A stretch of DNA of 64,000 nt from JAOZTV01 sp965371805 (GTDB taxonomy: Bacteria > Acidobacteriota > Aminicenantia > UBA2199). The stretch lies in NCBI GenBank assembly GCA_965371805.1, contig CBDUZW010000003.1, positions 62,001 through 126,000 on the forward strand, written 5' to 3'. The notes under the pieces are model-generated. The model worked only from the letters and a program-made list of their open reading frames with translations. It was not told the origin of the DNA and made no database searches. Below are positions 41,265 to 49,961 of the stretch, in pieces; the stretch's first letter is position 1; every line of letters begins with the position of its first letter. A program made the translations under genes and the position numbers.

Positions 41265-43406
41265 TTATCTCCATGTATACGCTGATACATTACCCCCTAA
41301 ATCTTCAATGGAATCTACTAGTAACTGTGCAACGTACAGTGAGTTGTGAATATAACCATGAGGTTCTTTAACACTCATCTGATAGTTGTAAGCAGCTTTT
41401 AATAAAATTCCAGTAAATCTATACCCATTACTATAACTTGCTTCACCAGGATCTACAGAACCATTTCCATTTTTATCTTTAAAGAAATATGGATAGGTAT
41501 GAGAATCATAGATCAGTGGAGCACCTATTGCAGCAGAATGAGTCTGTAATTGAGCATAAAGCTTCGCTTCGAGTGCTCTGATCTCAGCCTTTATACTTTC
41601 CTTGGTATCTCCGTTTCCATTATAATCAGGAGTCGAAGCGGGTCTGATACCGCTGAATTTAAATAAAGCGACATCATATCCCCTGTTTGGCTGCGAATCA
41701 TCTCTTCCGTGACATTCTATACAATCAGCCGGATTCGGTTTATGTACATTATGACCAATATAAGATGAAGCTCCTTTTATACCCATATGGCATTCTACAC
41801 AGGAGTCAAATTTTCCACCATGATAAGCAAACATCTGCCTTCCAGTATATGTTTTTCTAGGATATTCGTACCCACCCTTTACTTCTGTTCCAAAGAGAAC
41901 AGCTGCTGCGGGGATATAGTGTATATTTGAAAAAGAATACGGTTCATTTGAACTGGCAATTTTCTGATCTATAGTGTGTTTTGAAGCTCTTCCCTGGTGA
42001 CAATTCATACAAAGGTTTGAGTTATCTCCCAGGCTGACAACATCGCCTGAAGGGAATTTTACATCCTTAACGTCTCTGACTGCTCCTGTTGCAACATTGG
42101 TATGACAGGTACTGCATGCCATACCATTTGATATAGGTTGTCCCTCATCAATTTCACCATGTTCCAGATAGACTGGAAGTCCATCTGCACTATGACATTT
42201 TGCACAGCTGGCCTGTACTTCTCCATCTCCATCCCAATGTCTCCAAGCTTCTGCAGAACCTTTAAAATGTCCTTCATCATCTCTTTTGATACTCGGTAAA
42301 ATAACTTTCGTACTGCCTTCTTTTAAACTCATAAGTGAATCATAAAGCAGCTGGATCACATATTTTGCATTATGTGCAAATGCGCCTGGATCTTTTAATG
42401 AGAATTGATAGTTATAAGATGCTTTTAAACTACGTGGAGTCCATAATTTATACTGGTTTCCATAATTTGCTTCATCTGCATCTGCCTTTCCATTACCATT
42501 ATTATCCTTAAAGAAATATGGATATGTATGTGAATCATATACTGCGGCAAACCCGGAAACATCCTTTGTATACTTTCCTATAGATTTAATTAATAATCCC
42601 TGTAAGGTTGTTATCTCATAGTAAATTCCCTCAGTAATATCGCCATCACCATCATAATCTACAAGTGAACCCTTATATCTGATATCGTGTGCATTGAAAG
42701 AACCGCCTGTTGTATGACAGCCTGCACATTCCGCACTCTTAATCTGAAGAGTATGAGGATCATGACATCCTGTACAGGAATCATAGGATTTTACATGTGC
42801 AAACTTCACATCATAAGATTGTCCTTTATACTGATATCCACCAGCAGCTTGTTTTCCATAAAGAGTTGCTCCAGTTGCAAAATAATGAACGTTTCTAAAT
42901 CCTAATGATGGGTTTACAACATCTCCAGATGTTGGACCCTTACCAGCTAAGTACGATTTCACTCCAGTGCCGGAATATCTTCCCTGATGGCATTGCATAC
43001 AGATACCTTCATCGCCAAGTCCTCCAATAGAATTTCCCGAAGGAAAAGTTACCGAGCTTAACTGTCTTCTTGCTCCAGTTGCCGAATCAGTATGACATAA
43101 ATTACAGTCAAATGGACCCGGTGTCGCATCTGCATCTACAATTCCATCAGCTGCAAAATCTAAAAAACCTCCAAGGCTATGACATTTCGCACAACCTGTT
43201 GGAACCATTGCCGGATCATCTTCATCCCAATGTACAAAGGCTTCTGAAGTTGAATCGGAATGTCCGGATGTATTAAAAAGAGCTTGATAATCAGTAGCAG
43301 CCGGTGGTGTAACTTCTTCTTGAACTTCAGTTAATTTACACGCTGTACCGGTCATAAACATAAACACAACCAGTACAAGTAAAAGGTTTATATATATTTT
43401 CTTCAT
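41265..43406 (-). CDS. decahaem c-type lipoprotein, probable cell-surface cytochrome
   Basis: Start chosen at ATG 43404-43406, which has AGGAGG at good distance. Signal peptide with Cys in TGTAC suggests a lipoprotein. Ten CXXCH motifs fall in two homologous halves of five (for example CAKCHS...CMQCHQGR and CAKCHS...CMNCHQGR). Both halves also carry YDSHTYPYFFKD followed by Asp/Asn-rich loops (DNNGNGKADADE; DKNGNGSVDPGE) that look like calcium-binding loops. Last gene of the conduit operon; the partner positions suggest it is the outer-surface terminal cytochrome, like MtrC or OmcB in role. Confidence 0.8.
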   Translation of the reverse strand: MKKIYINLLLVLVVFMFMTGTACKLTEVQEEVTPPAATDYQALFNTSGHSDSTSEAFVHWDEDDPAMVPTGCAKCHSLGGFLDFAADGIVDADATPGPFDCNLCHTDSATGARRQLSSVTFPSGNSIGGLGDEGICMQCHQGRYSGTGVKSYLAGKGPTSGDVVNPSLGFRNVHYFATGATLYGKQAAGGYQYKGQSYDVKFAHVKSYDSCTGCHDPHTLQIKSAECAGCHTTGGSFNAHDIRYKGSLVDYDGDGDITEGIYYEITTLQGLLIKSIGKYTKDVSGFAAVYDSHTYPYFFKDNNGNGKADADEANYGNQYKLWTPRSLKASYNYQFSLKDPGAFAHNAKYVIQLLYDSLMSLKEGSTKVILPSIKRDDEGHFKGSAEAWRHWDGDGEVQASCAKCHSADGLPVYLEHGEIDEGQPISNGMACSTCHTNVATGAVRDVKDVKFPSGDVVSLGDNSNLCMNCHQGRASKHTIDQKIASSNEPYSFSNIHYIPAAAVLFGTEVKGGYEYPRKTYTGRQMFAYHGGKFDSCVECHMGIKGASSYIGHNVHKPNPADCIECHGRDDSQPNRGYDVALFKFSGIRPASTPDYNGNGDTKESIKAEIRALEAKLYAQLQTHSAAIGAPLIYDSHTYPYFFKDKNGNGSVDPGEASYSNGYRFTGILLKAAYNYQMSVKEPHGYIHNSLYVAQLLVDSIEDLGGNVSAYTWR

Positions 43407-43427
43407 TATTTCCTCCTTTCTCAATTT

Positions 43428-45260
43428 CTACCAACGGTATCCGAAGGAGATCTCAAAAATATCAGCATTGTAGTTATTATTACCATATTCTATCTCTTTG
43501 AAATCTATTAAAGAATAGGATAATTTTCCTACAAAACCACCTTCAAATTTATATTCTACAAAAGGTTTTACAATTAATCTTTCAATTTCCCAATAACCAT
43601 CGTTTTTATAGTAGTTTCCATAGATTCCGGCAGTAAATTTCTTATTTAATAAAAATTTCAGATAGAGATCAAAGAGATTTGCCCTTCCTTCATTCAGAAT
43701 ATTCCATGTTACACTACTTCCATAAAAATTAAAGTCACGGTCCCCTTCATTCTTAGAATAGATAAGACTGTACCCAAGTCCTAATTTAAATTTCTTATTG
43801 TAATATCCTGTTCTTAAACTTAACTGAGCTCTCTCGTTTTTCCACATATTATTCAGATCATTCTCAGATAGTTTATAGAGGAAAGATCCATTAAAATACA
43901 TGTTTTTTCCCTTATATTTTGCAGTAAATCTGGCTCTATGATAATCTGTTGGAGAAATGGAGGTAAATGGATCGGTATAAGTTCCATACTGATAATCAGC
44001 AGTCAGCTTAAGTTTTTTTGAAAGATTTAATTTAACATTCCCAAAAAAGCCTGTTCTTTTTGTCTCATCATTAGTAACTTCTGTTTCAATAGCATGATTT
44101 ACTTCTCTGGTTTCATTCCTTACTCCGAGAGTCAAGGTAAACTTTGAACTAGCCTGATACTGTAAACCTGCTTCCAATCCAAGAGTATTATAATCCAGAT
44201 TAAGAGGCATTTCCTGACCATATACATCAAAAGTCCCTTCCTGATCAAAATCATGATATCTTACAGAACCGACAAAGGCCATATTATAATTAATCAGATA
44301 TGAAATATCCACCTCATACATTCCAATTTTCCTGGAAAAGCTTCCTTCTCCACTATTTGCAGAACTAAAATCAAGTCCCCGATAACTGACTCCACTCATT
44401 GATTCAGAATAATCAAGTCTCATATCCTGGTCACTTAATTGAGCAACAGCCTTGACCAGTAATTTGTCAGATGGTTTTGCACTCATTCTGAATGTATGTG
44501 TGAAACTCCTGAAATCATACGGTTGTGACATCATATAATAATTCAGCATTATTGAATCATATGGGTCCTCACCTTGTTGGTTCATACCACTGATCAGCAA
44601 GAGATTATAGTCATTCTTATAATCCTGAATCTTCTCTTCCAATAGGAATGTAAAGTTTTTAAGATTTAAGTCAATTCCAAGTGTCATTTCTTTTGAAGAT
44701 TCATCAATTGGAACCTCTAATTCATATTCCTCATGGCTTATATCAAAAGAGGTAGTACTATTACCCTTTTTGGTATAATTATTAAAACTAAAATAAAGTT
44801 TTGAAGCTTTACATAACCATAACTTCAATGAAGCAGAGTCATTTATTCTATCAAAATTATAATGGTGTAAATCATGACCTATAAACATATCTTTATAGTA
44901 GTAATTTGACTTGCGGCGTTCAAGCTTAAGATCAAATTTACCATATTTAACCATATTGAAGCTAAAACTTTCAAATGGATCTCCACCAAGATGGTAAACT
45001 TTGATGTCTAGTCTATCAAAAACACTTTTTAACTTGCCGGCCGGTTGATAGGAAAGATTAAAACTTAAGAGTTTTGGACCACTCTTCAGGTTATAATCCT
45101 CTTTGTATTTGGATTCTGTTCCTTCTATATCAACCCCTCTATAGCCAATTGAGAAATTACCGGTAAGGATATCCTCACCCTCTTCAGCACTCTGTACTCC
45201 TGGTAGAGCGAGAAGTAATACTAACATAAAACTAATAATTAATATTATATTTCTTTTCAT
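43428..45260 (-). CDS. outer-membrane beta-barrel porin of the second conduit (MtrB-type role)
   Basis: Signal peptide (1-24, cleaving near QSAEE) and about 585 residues of alternating beta strands ending in an aromatic strand (IFEISFGYRW). Between a decahaem MtrA-type gene and a surface-type decahaem lipoprotein it is best read as the conduit barrel. It has no CXXCH, unlike the barrel of the first conduit, and the two are clearly different in sequence. SD AGGAG overlaps the gene gap of 10 bases. Confidence 0.75.
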   Translation of the reverse strand: MKRNIILIISFMLVLLLALPGVQSAEEGEDILTGNFSIGYRGVDIEGTESKYKEDYNLKSGPKLLSFNLSYQPAGKLKSVFDRLDIKVYHLGGDPFESFSFNMVKYGKFDLKLERRKSNYYYKDMFIGHDLHHYNFDRINDSASLKLWLCKASKLYFSFNNYTKKGNSTTSFDISHEEYELEVPIDESSKEMTLGIDLNLKNFTFLLEEKIQDYKNDYNLLLISGMNQQGEDPYDSIMLNYYMMSQPYDFRSFTHTFRMSAKPSDKLLVKAVAQLSDQDMRLDYSESMSGVSYRGLDFSSANSGEGSFSRKIGMYEVDISYLINYNMAFVGSVRYHDFDQEGTFDVYGQEMPLNLDYNTLGLEAGLQYQASSKFTLTLGVRNETREVNHAIETEVTNDETKRTGFFGNVKLNLSKKLKLTADYQYGTYTDPFTSISPTDYHRARFTAKYKGKNMYFNGSFLYKLSENDLNNMWKNERAQLSLRTGYYNKKFKLGLGYSLIYSKNEGDRDFNFYGSSVTWNILNEGRANLFDLYLKFLLNKKFTAGIYGNYYKNDGYWEIERLIVKPFVEYKFEGGFVGKLSYSLIDFKEIEYGNNNYNADIFEISFGYRW

Positions 45261-45270
45261 TGTTCTGCTC

Positions 45271-46164
45271 CTATTTCACAAACTTCGGATTGAAGTTTGA
45301 CCCATGAATAGTAGAATGACATGAGACACAATTAGATTCTGGTGTAAATCTGGAATGCCAACCTGGAACCCGACTATGACAACTATAACAAAGTTCAGAT
45401 ACACTTTGTGTAATCAACATATGCCTGTTCGGTGAACCATGTACATCGTGACATGCTGTACAACCTTCTACTCTTACTGCATTGTGCTCATAAAGAAATG
45501 GACCCTGTTTATTGGTATGACATTTAAAACAAGCTTCCTGTTTAAATCCGGCCAGTCTTTCTGTTGCTGCTGGTTTATGAGGATCATGACAGTCTCCACA
45601 CTTTAAGGCGCCTTCTTTCAGTTTATGTTTTTCATTCAAATTGAATTTTGCAAAAACATCCTGATGACATTTATAACAGGATTTAGTCGGTCCTGACTTT
45701 AATAAATATCTTTTTGTTTTCTTATGTACAGAATGACATTCTGTGCAATCTAAAGCAGCTTTTGCATGAGAACTCGCAAAATAATCAGCCTTATTGTCTT
45801 TATGACATTTTAAACACTGATTAGATTTTTTTGTAGTAGGGTCAGTAGACTTAAAAGCAAAAATATTTCCTGCTTCCGCATCTTCAATATGCTTTTTAAG
45901 ATCCCCATGACAGCTACCGCAACTGAAATCAGCTCCAATTCCTTTTGCTAAGCCTTTTGTGTCTATTGTAAAATGAGGGCCCATTTTAAAACCTTTTGCA
46001 AGGTCTTCATGGCATTCTGCACATTTGGCTACCAATTTACTTGTATCGGCATTTGAAACCTTAGAATAAACTCCAGTGGTAAAAGAAAACAGTAGAATTA
46101 ATCCAAAAATCCAAACTCCAGAATTACAAAACGTTTTTTTTTGTTTGATTTTAGAGTGTCGCAA
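45271..46164 (-). CDS. periplasmic decahaem cytochrome c of the second conduit (MtrA/DmsE family)
   Basis: A long signal peptide (about 1-35) and ten motifs: CAECH, CGSCH, CLKCH, CTECH, CYKCH, CGDCH, CFKCH, CTACH, CYSCH and CVSCH. It shares haem spacing and C-terminal phrases with the decahaem protein at 14 kb (CHDVHGSPNRH against CHNPHGSVANN; STIHGSNF against FKIHGTDK). It would form the wire inside the downstream barrel. Confidence 0.9.
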   Translation of the reverse strand: MRHSKIKQKKTFCNSGVWIFGLILLFSFTTGVYSKVSNADTSKLVAKCAECHEDLAKGFKMGPHFTIDTKGLAKGIGADFSCGSCHGDLKKHIEDAEAGNIFAFKSTDPTTKKSNQCLKCHKDNKADYFASSHAKAALDCTECHSVHKKTKRYLLKSGPTKSCYKCHQDVFAKFNLNEKHKLKEGALKCGDCHDPHKPAATERLAGFKQEACFKCHTNKQGPFLYEHNAVRVEGCTACHDVHGSPNRHMLITQSVSELCYSCHSRVPGWHSRFTPESNCVSCHSTIHGSNFNPKFVK

Positions 46165-46221
46165 TTAGTACCTCCTTATTATTATTACATTAATATTATT
46201 CTTCATAATCTTTAGTCCTGC

Positions 46222-47463
46222 CTACTCCGCATGGATCTTATATGTCGTCGGAATATGCATATTAAAGAAATATACGCCGTTATGACAATGTTTACAAGCA
46301 TTAACGCCTGATACCCATGGATAAGAGAATTTTCCATCAGGAGTAAACTGTGTTGTTGTAGAGAGATCTATCTTGAAAATATGAGTTCTGATATCTCCTA
46401 CTTGTGGTCCTGTTCCTATTGCATCGTGACCAACTGCAGATTTAGTAATTTTAGGCATGTGACATTGAACACAATTTGATATTCTTTTTCCACTAACAGT
46501 CGATAAACCTTTTCTTGCAAAACTCTTTTCTGAATGTACTCCTGCAGCTATTACCTTATCTGAATGACAATCTGTACATTCTTTAATCAAACCGTTTACA
46601 CCTGATTTATCCCTGTTTACAGTTGATGCATGAGGGTCATGACATGTATTACAGCCAACTCCAGCCTGTAGATGTTTTCCCGTTCCACCAGCTCCGACAC
46701 CATCAGGATGTATTCCTAATAATTCATCATACTGTTCATGATGTTTTATATATCCACCTGAGGCAGCAATTCTGTTTGAAGAATCTCTTGTATGGCATCT
46801 TCCACAGAGTTCCGTTGAACTGTCTTTAGTGATATATGATTTGAGACCGGAACTGTTTACATGAGCAGCACCCGGACCATGACATTCTTCACAATGAACG
46901 CCACCCTTGAAGAAAGTTCCGTCCATTCCAGGAAGGTTATCCTGTCTTAGTCCACCATCTTCATAAGCAATCCATCCTGTTGTATGACATTTTCCACAAT
47001 CATAAGGCTTATCTGTTTCATCAGCATGATATGCAACCCATCCATCTGTTTCAAAATTATACTGCACATCATCACCAGTAATAATATATCCATTGGTATC
47101 TACAAATCTGGCTTTCCAATTATAACCGCCAATTACATAAGATACATCTCCATAACTTCCTGGTGCTCCAAGTGTATTATCTCCATCTGACAAGCCATCA
47201 CTATTTGGAATTGGAGGTAAAACAGAGAAAGGAAATGTTGGCGCCATATTGTCAACTACCTTTGAGAGTTTATATGAGTGTCCGGATTCGACAAATTTAT
47301 TGTAGATTGCCGAATGACATCCAGCACAGGCTTCACTACCGGCATAATCACTATACAACTCAGATTTCTTTGTCTCCTGAGCCTCAGTTTGAGTAGCTCG
47401 GCATCCTGTGAATCCAATAAAAACAATAATTAGAACTACCGTAAGTAAAAATGTTTTTTTCAA
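46222..47463 (-). CDS. octahaem c-type lipoprotein, first gene of the second conduit operon
   Basis: Lipoprotein signal with FTGC (C20). Eight motifs: CAGCH, CGKCH, CEECHGPGAAH, CGRCH, CNTCH, CTDCH, CVQCH and CKHCH. The part from the first to the fourth haem resembles cytochrome c554-type proteins (YAGSEACAGCHSAIY; HCEECHGPGAAHV). A late pattern (NCVQCHMPK, NACKHCHNGVYFF) recalls octahaem oxidoreductases, but I see no catalytic CXXCK. Either a periplasmic or an outer-face carrier. Expression from the sigma-54 promoter at 47511-47527 is likely. Confidence 0.8.
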   Translation of the reverse strand: MKKTFLLTVVLIIVFIGFTGCRATQTEAQETKKSELYSDYAGSEACAGCHSAIYNKFVESGHSYKLSKVVDNMAPTFPFSVLPPIPNSDGLSDGDNTLGAPGSYGDVSYVIGGYNWKARFVDTNGYIITGDDVQYNFETDGWVAYHADETDKPYDCGKCHTTGWIAYEDGGLRQDNLPGMDGTFFKGGVHCEECHGPGAAHVNSSGLKSYITKDSSTELCGRCHTRDSSNRIAASGGYIKHHEQYDELLGIHPDGVGAGGTGKHLQAGVGCNTCHDPHASTVNRDKSGVNGLIKECTDCHSDKVIAAGVHSEKSFARKGLSTVSGKRISNCVQCHMPKITKSAVGHDAIGTGPQVGDIRTHIFKIDLSTTTQFTPDGKFSYPWVSGVNACKHCHNGVYFFNMHIPTTYKIHAE

Positions 47464-47510
47464 TTTACACCTCCATAATTATTAAATTAAAATTTACCTA
47501 ATACAATGTG

Positions 47511-47527
47511 TAGCATTTTCCTTGCCA
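47511..47527 (-). promoter_or_regulatory. sigma-54 promoter of the second conduit operon
   Basis: On the minus strand TGGCAAGGAAAATGCTA has GG and GC 10 bases apart and TGGCA at -24, a good sigma-54 match. The start would be near 47500, about 35 bases before the octahaem lipoprotein ATG. Confidence 0.7.
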
Positions 47528-47793
47528 TTTTCTATAATCTAGATAGAATACATACAACGAATTCTAAAATATTGTTTTTAAAACCTGGAGGATCAAAAGT
47601 TACTTTTCTTAACTTTAAATAGAATTATTTCAATATCATTCAAAAATCTTTGTGTATTGGGTATTTAAAACATTTTTTTACTTTTGAAACATAAAATCTT
47701 TCTCTATCCTGAAATCAAAAAAACTCATTATGTTAATAATTAACTTATTAAATATAGCCCGAATACAATTTTAGAACTTTTTTTATGATATAA

Positions 47794-47847
47794 TTCCGTT
47801 CGACTTTGAACGATCGCTCAGAATTGAACGTTCCTTTCTGAACGGAA
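47794..47847. promoter_or_regulatory. tandem dyad, probable enhancer for a sigma-54 activator
   Basis: Two copies of CGTTC-N6-GAACG (47797-47812 and 47829-47844) with centres 32 bases apart, about three helical turns. Outer arms TTCCGTTC (47794-47801) and GAACGGAA (47840-47847) make the whole block an inverted repeat. NtrC-type proteins bind such paired sites 100-300 bases upstream of sigma-54 promoters, which fits here. Confidence 0.6.
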
Positions 47848-47868
47848 ATCTTATAAAAACATGATTTT

Positions 47869-48228
47869 TTATTTTGATTCTATTTTTTTTAATTCTTCAA
47901 GTAATGAGACTATATCGATAGGCTTTTTGAAATACTTATAAACTTTATTCTGGTTAGATATTCTATTCAGATCTATTTCTGGATCACCACTCATAAGTAT
48001 TATAGGGACGTTTTTTTTTTTTTGATTTATAGAATCACATAAGTCAGTTCCTTTTGAATTATGTGTAAGATGAAAATCAGTTATTACAACATCAAAATGT
48101 TCAGAAATAAAAACCCTTCTCGCGGAATTAATGTCTGTAAATCCCTCAACTTTATATCCATTTAATAGTAATGCTCCTTTAATACTATCCAGACTTTCAC
48201 TATTATTATCGAGTAAAAGTATTCTCAC
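47869..48228 (-). CDS. single-domain response regulator (receiver only)
   Basis: A 119-residue receiver with the phosphoacceptor D51 (VITDFHL) and the conserved Lys in FKKPID. The acidic pair is reduced: LLLDNNSE has one Asp followed by Asn. No output domain. It lies downstream of a kinase/sigma-54 regulator pair on the same strand with a MITE-like element between, and may be a phosphate sink or a third component of that system. Confidence 0.8.
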   Translation of the reverse strand: MRILLLDNNSESLDSIKGALLLNGYKVEGFTDINSARRVFISEHFDVVITDFHLTHNSKGTDLCDSINQKKKNVPIILMSGDPEIDLNRISNQNKVYKYFKKPIDIVSLLEELKKIESK

Positions 48229-48291
48229 AATTATTCAGCTCCCGAACATATTATGCATTTTATTTGCCAAAACAATAACATTCAATATTTA

Positions 48292-48471
48292 TAGAGTTAA
48301 TTGCAAAAATAGATTTATAGCGAAGTTTAGCGAAATTTTTTCTGGTGAGTATAATTTAAAAAATTACCGGAAACATAGTCAGCACTATGTTGAGGATGTT
48401 TTTCTCAATTTTACGAAGCCAGGGAGAATTGCAGCAAACTGCAGTAGAATGTATTTTTTCAATTGGCTCTA
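48292..48471 (-). mobile_element. MITE-like element, copy 2 (180 bp, inverted relative to copy 1)
   Basis: Reverse complement of the element at 1613-1792, 175 of 180 bases identical. Terminal inverted repeats run TAGAGTTAATTGCAAAAATA and TAGAGCCAATTGAAAAAATA. TA lies on both flanks (48290-48291 and 48472-48473), consistent with a TA target duplication as in IS630/mariner-type elements. It sits between the sigma-54 regulator and the single receiver. Confidence 0.75.
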
Positions 48472-48521
48472 TAGGTATATTATAGTTAAATTCTTATAAA
48501 TGAGCGTGACTATATTTAAAA

Positions 48522-49961
48522 TTAAAGACGGCTTCTAAGAGCACTTCTTGTTAAGCCAAGGTATTTTGCAGCTTGAGTTTTGTTTCCATCAAATTTTATT
48601 ATTGCCTTCTCAACAAGGTCCTTTTCAAACTTCTTTATATCAAAATTTGTTTCAGGTAAAGCAAGATTATTTAAAGCGTTATCGTTTAATGTAGCGTCAA
48701 TAACCTCTGTTTTTATACCGGAAGTTAAAAATCCCAGATGTTCCGTCAATAACTCGGTCTCATCAAAGAGAAAGACCACTCTCTCAATTGCATTTTTCAA
48801 CTCTCTAACATTTCCTTTCCAGCTATTTCCCTTTAATACCGACATAGCGTCACTACTAATAGATTGAAATTTTCTGTTTTTTTTTCTGGCAAAGTTTCCG
48901 AGAAAGTAATTCGACAACCTTTCTATCGACCCTACCTGATCTCTTAAAGGAGGAATACGGAACTGAGCTACATTGAGCCTGTAAAAAAGATCTTCTCTGA
49001 ATTTGCCCTCTTTTACCTTTTCCTGAAGATCAGAATTCGTAGCACAAATTATTCTCACATCAAGTTTGATTCTGTTTATCCCCCCTACCCTATATAATGA
49101 ACGATCTTCCAAAACTCTCAGCAGTTTCGGCTGAATATGCATTGGAAGGTCTCCAATCTCATCAAGAAAAATTGTTCCTCCCTCAGCTAGTTCAAACTTC
49201 CCCTTAGAGCCTTTTTTCTTTGCATCCGTAAAGGCGCCCTCTTCATATCCAAATAACTCAGTTTCAAATAGGTTTTCCGGAATTGCAGTACAATTAATCG
49301 GAATAAAAGGTGTTATGGTACTTCCTGTGCCATAATGGATCAATTTTGACACAACTTCTTTTCCAGTGCCAGTCTCTCCTTCAATCAGGACAGGAATACT
49401 CCTGTCATTATGTAATTTGTTTGCCATATCTCTTATATTTTCGATACTCTCAGAAAACACAGAGATATTATCTATACCTACTAATTTATTATACTCTTTT
49501 CTGATCTTCTTACAGTTTTCTTTGATGTCACTTGTTGCCTGATCAAGAAGATCATCAAAACTTTCTTTATAATCTGTATTTTCTTTAAGAAGAGAGATAT
49601 GTTCCTCAACTTTTTTTACAACTGATTCAAGCTCCTCAATATCTACAGGTTTCTGCATATAATCATATGCACCTGCTTTTAGAGCCTGAATAACCGTATC
49701 CATACTCCCAAATCCAGTCATTAAAACAATATCGGTAAATTTACTGTTCTCATGTTTCTTTATATATTTTGTTATTTCAATTCCGGTTAGTCCCGGCAAT
49801 CTAATGTCTGAGATTACCAGGGGATATATACCTGAATTATACAGCTTAATTGCATTTAGCCCATCATCACATTCAGTAACATCATGACCCAATTGGTTAG
49901 TTAAAAAATTATATATGGCTTCTCTGCCTAAAGGATCATCATCAATTAAAAGTATTTTCAT
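48522..49961 (-). CDS. NtrC-family sigma-54 response regulator with GAFTDA loop
   Basis: Receiver (1-120; DDD 7-9, phosphoacceptor D52, K104), a linker, AAA+ core with GETGTGKE (195-202) and a C-terminal Fis-type helix-turn-helix (NKTQAAKYLGLTRSALRSRL). The sigma-54 contact loop reads GAFTDA (242-247) instead of GAFTGA. It overlaps the kinase gene by four bases (ATGA). The closest sigma-54 promoter is that of the second conduit operon 1 kb away, so this is the best candidate activator for it. Confidence 0.88.
   Translation of the reverse strand: MKILLIDDDPLGREAIYNFLTNQLGHDVTECDDGLNAIKLYNSGIYPLVISDIRLPGLTGIEITKYIKKHENSKFTDIVLMTGFGSMDTVIQALKAGAYDYMQKPVDIEELESVVKKVEEHISLLKENTDYKESFDDLLDQATSDIKENCKKIRKEYNKLVGIDNISVFSESIENIRDMANKLHNDRSIPVLIEGETGTGKEVVSKLIHYGTGSTITPFIPINCTAIPENLFETELFGYEEGAFTDAKKKGSKGKFELAEGGTIFLDEIGDLPMHIQPKLLRVLEDRSLYRVGGINRIKLDVRIICATNSDLQEKVKEGKFREDLFYRLNVAQFRIPPLRDQVGSIERLSNYFLGNFARKKNRKFQSISSDAMSVLKGNSWKGNVRELKNAIERVVFLFDETELLTEHLGFLTSGIKTEVIDATLNDNALNNLALPETNFDIKKFEKDLVEKAIIKFDGNKTQAAKYLGLTRSALRSRL

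Larger units (their letters stand above)
47464..47868. other. 405-bp regulatory region of the second conduit operon
   Basis: Holds the sigma-54 promoter (47511-47527) and a tandem dyad array (47794-47847) about 270 bases upstream of it. The stretch between is AT-rich and could bend. No gene is seen. Confidence 0.65.

Noticed and set aside
45271..47463. Octahaem lipoprotein or decahaem protein as a cytochrome c nitrite reductase (NrfA)
   Set aside because: No CXXCK active-site motif is present in either protein.
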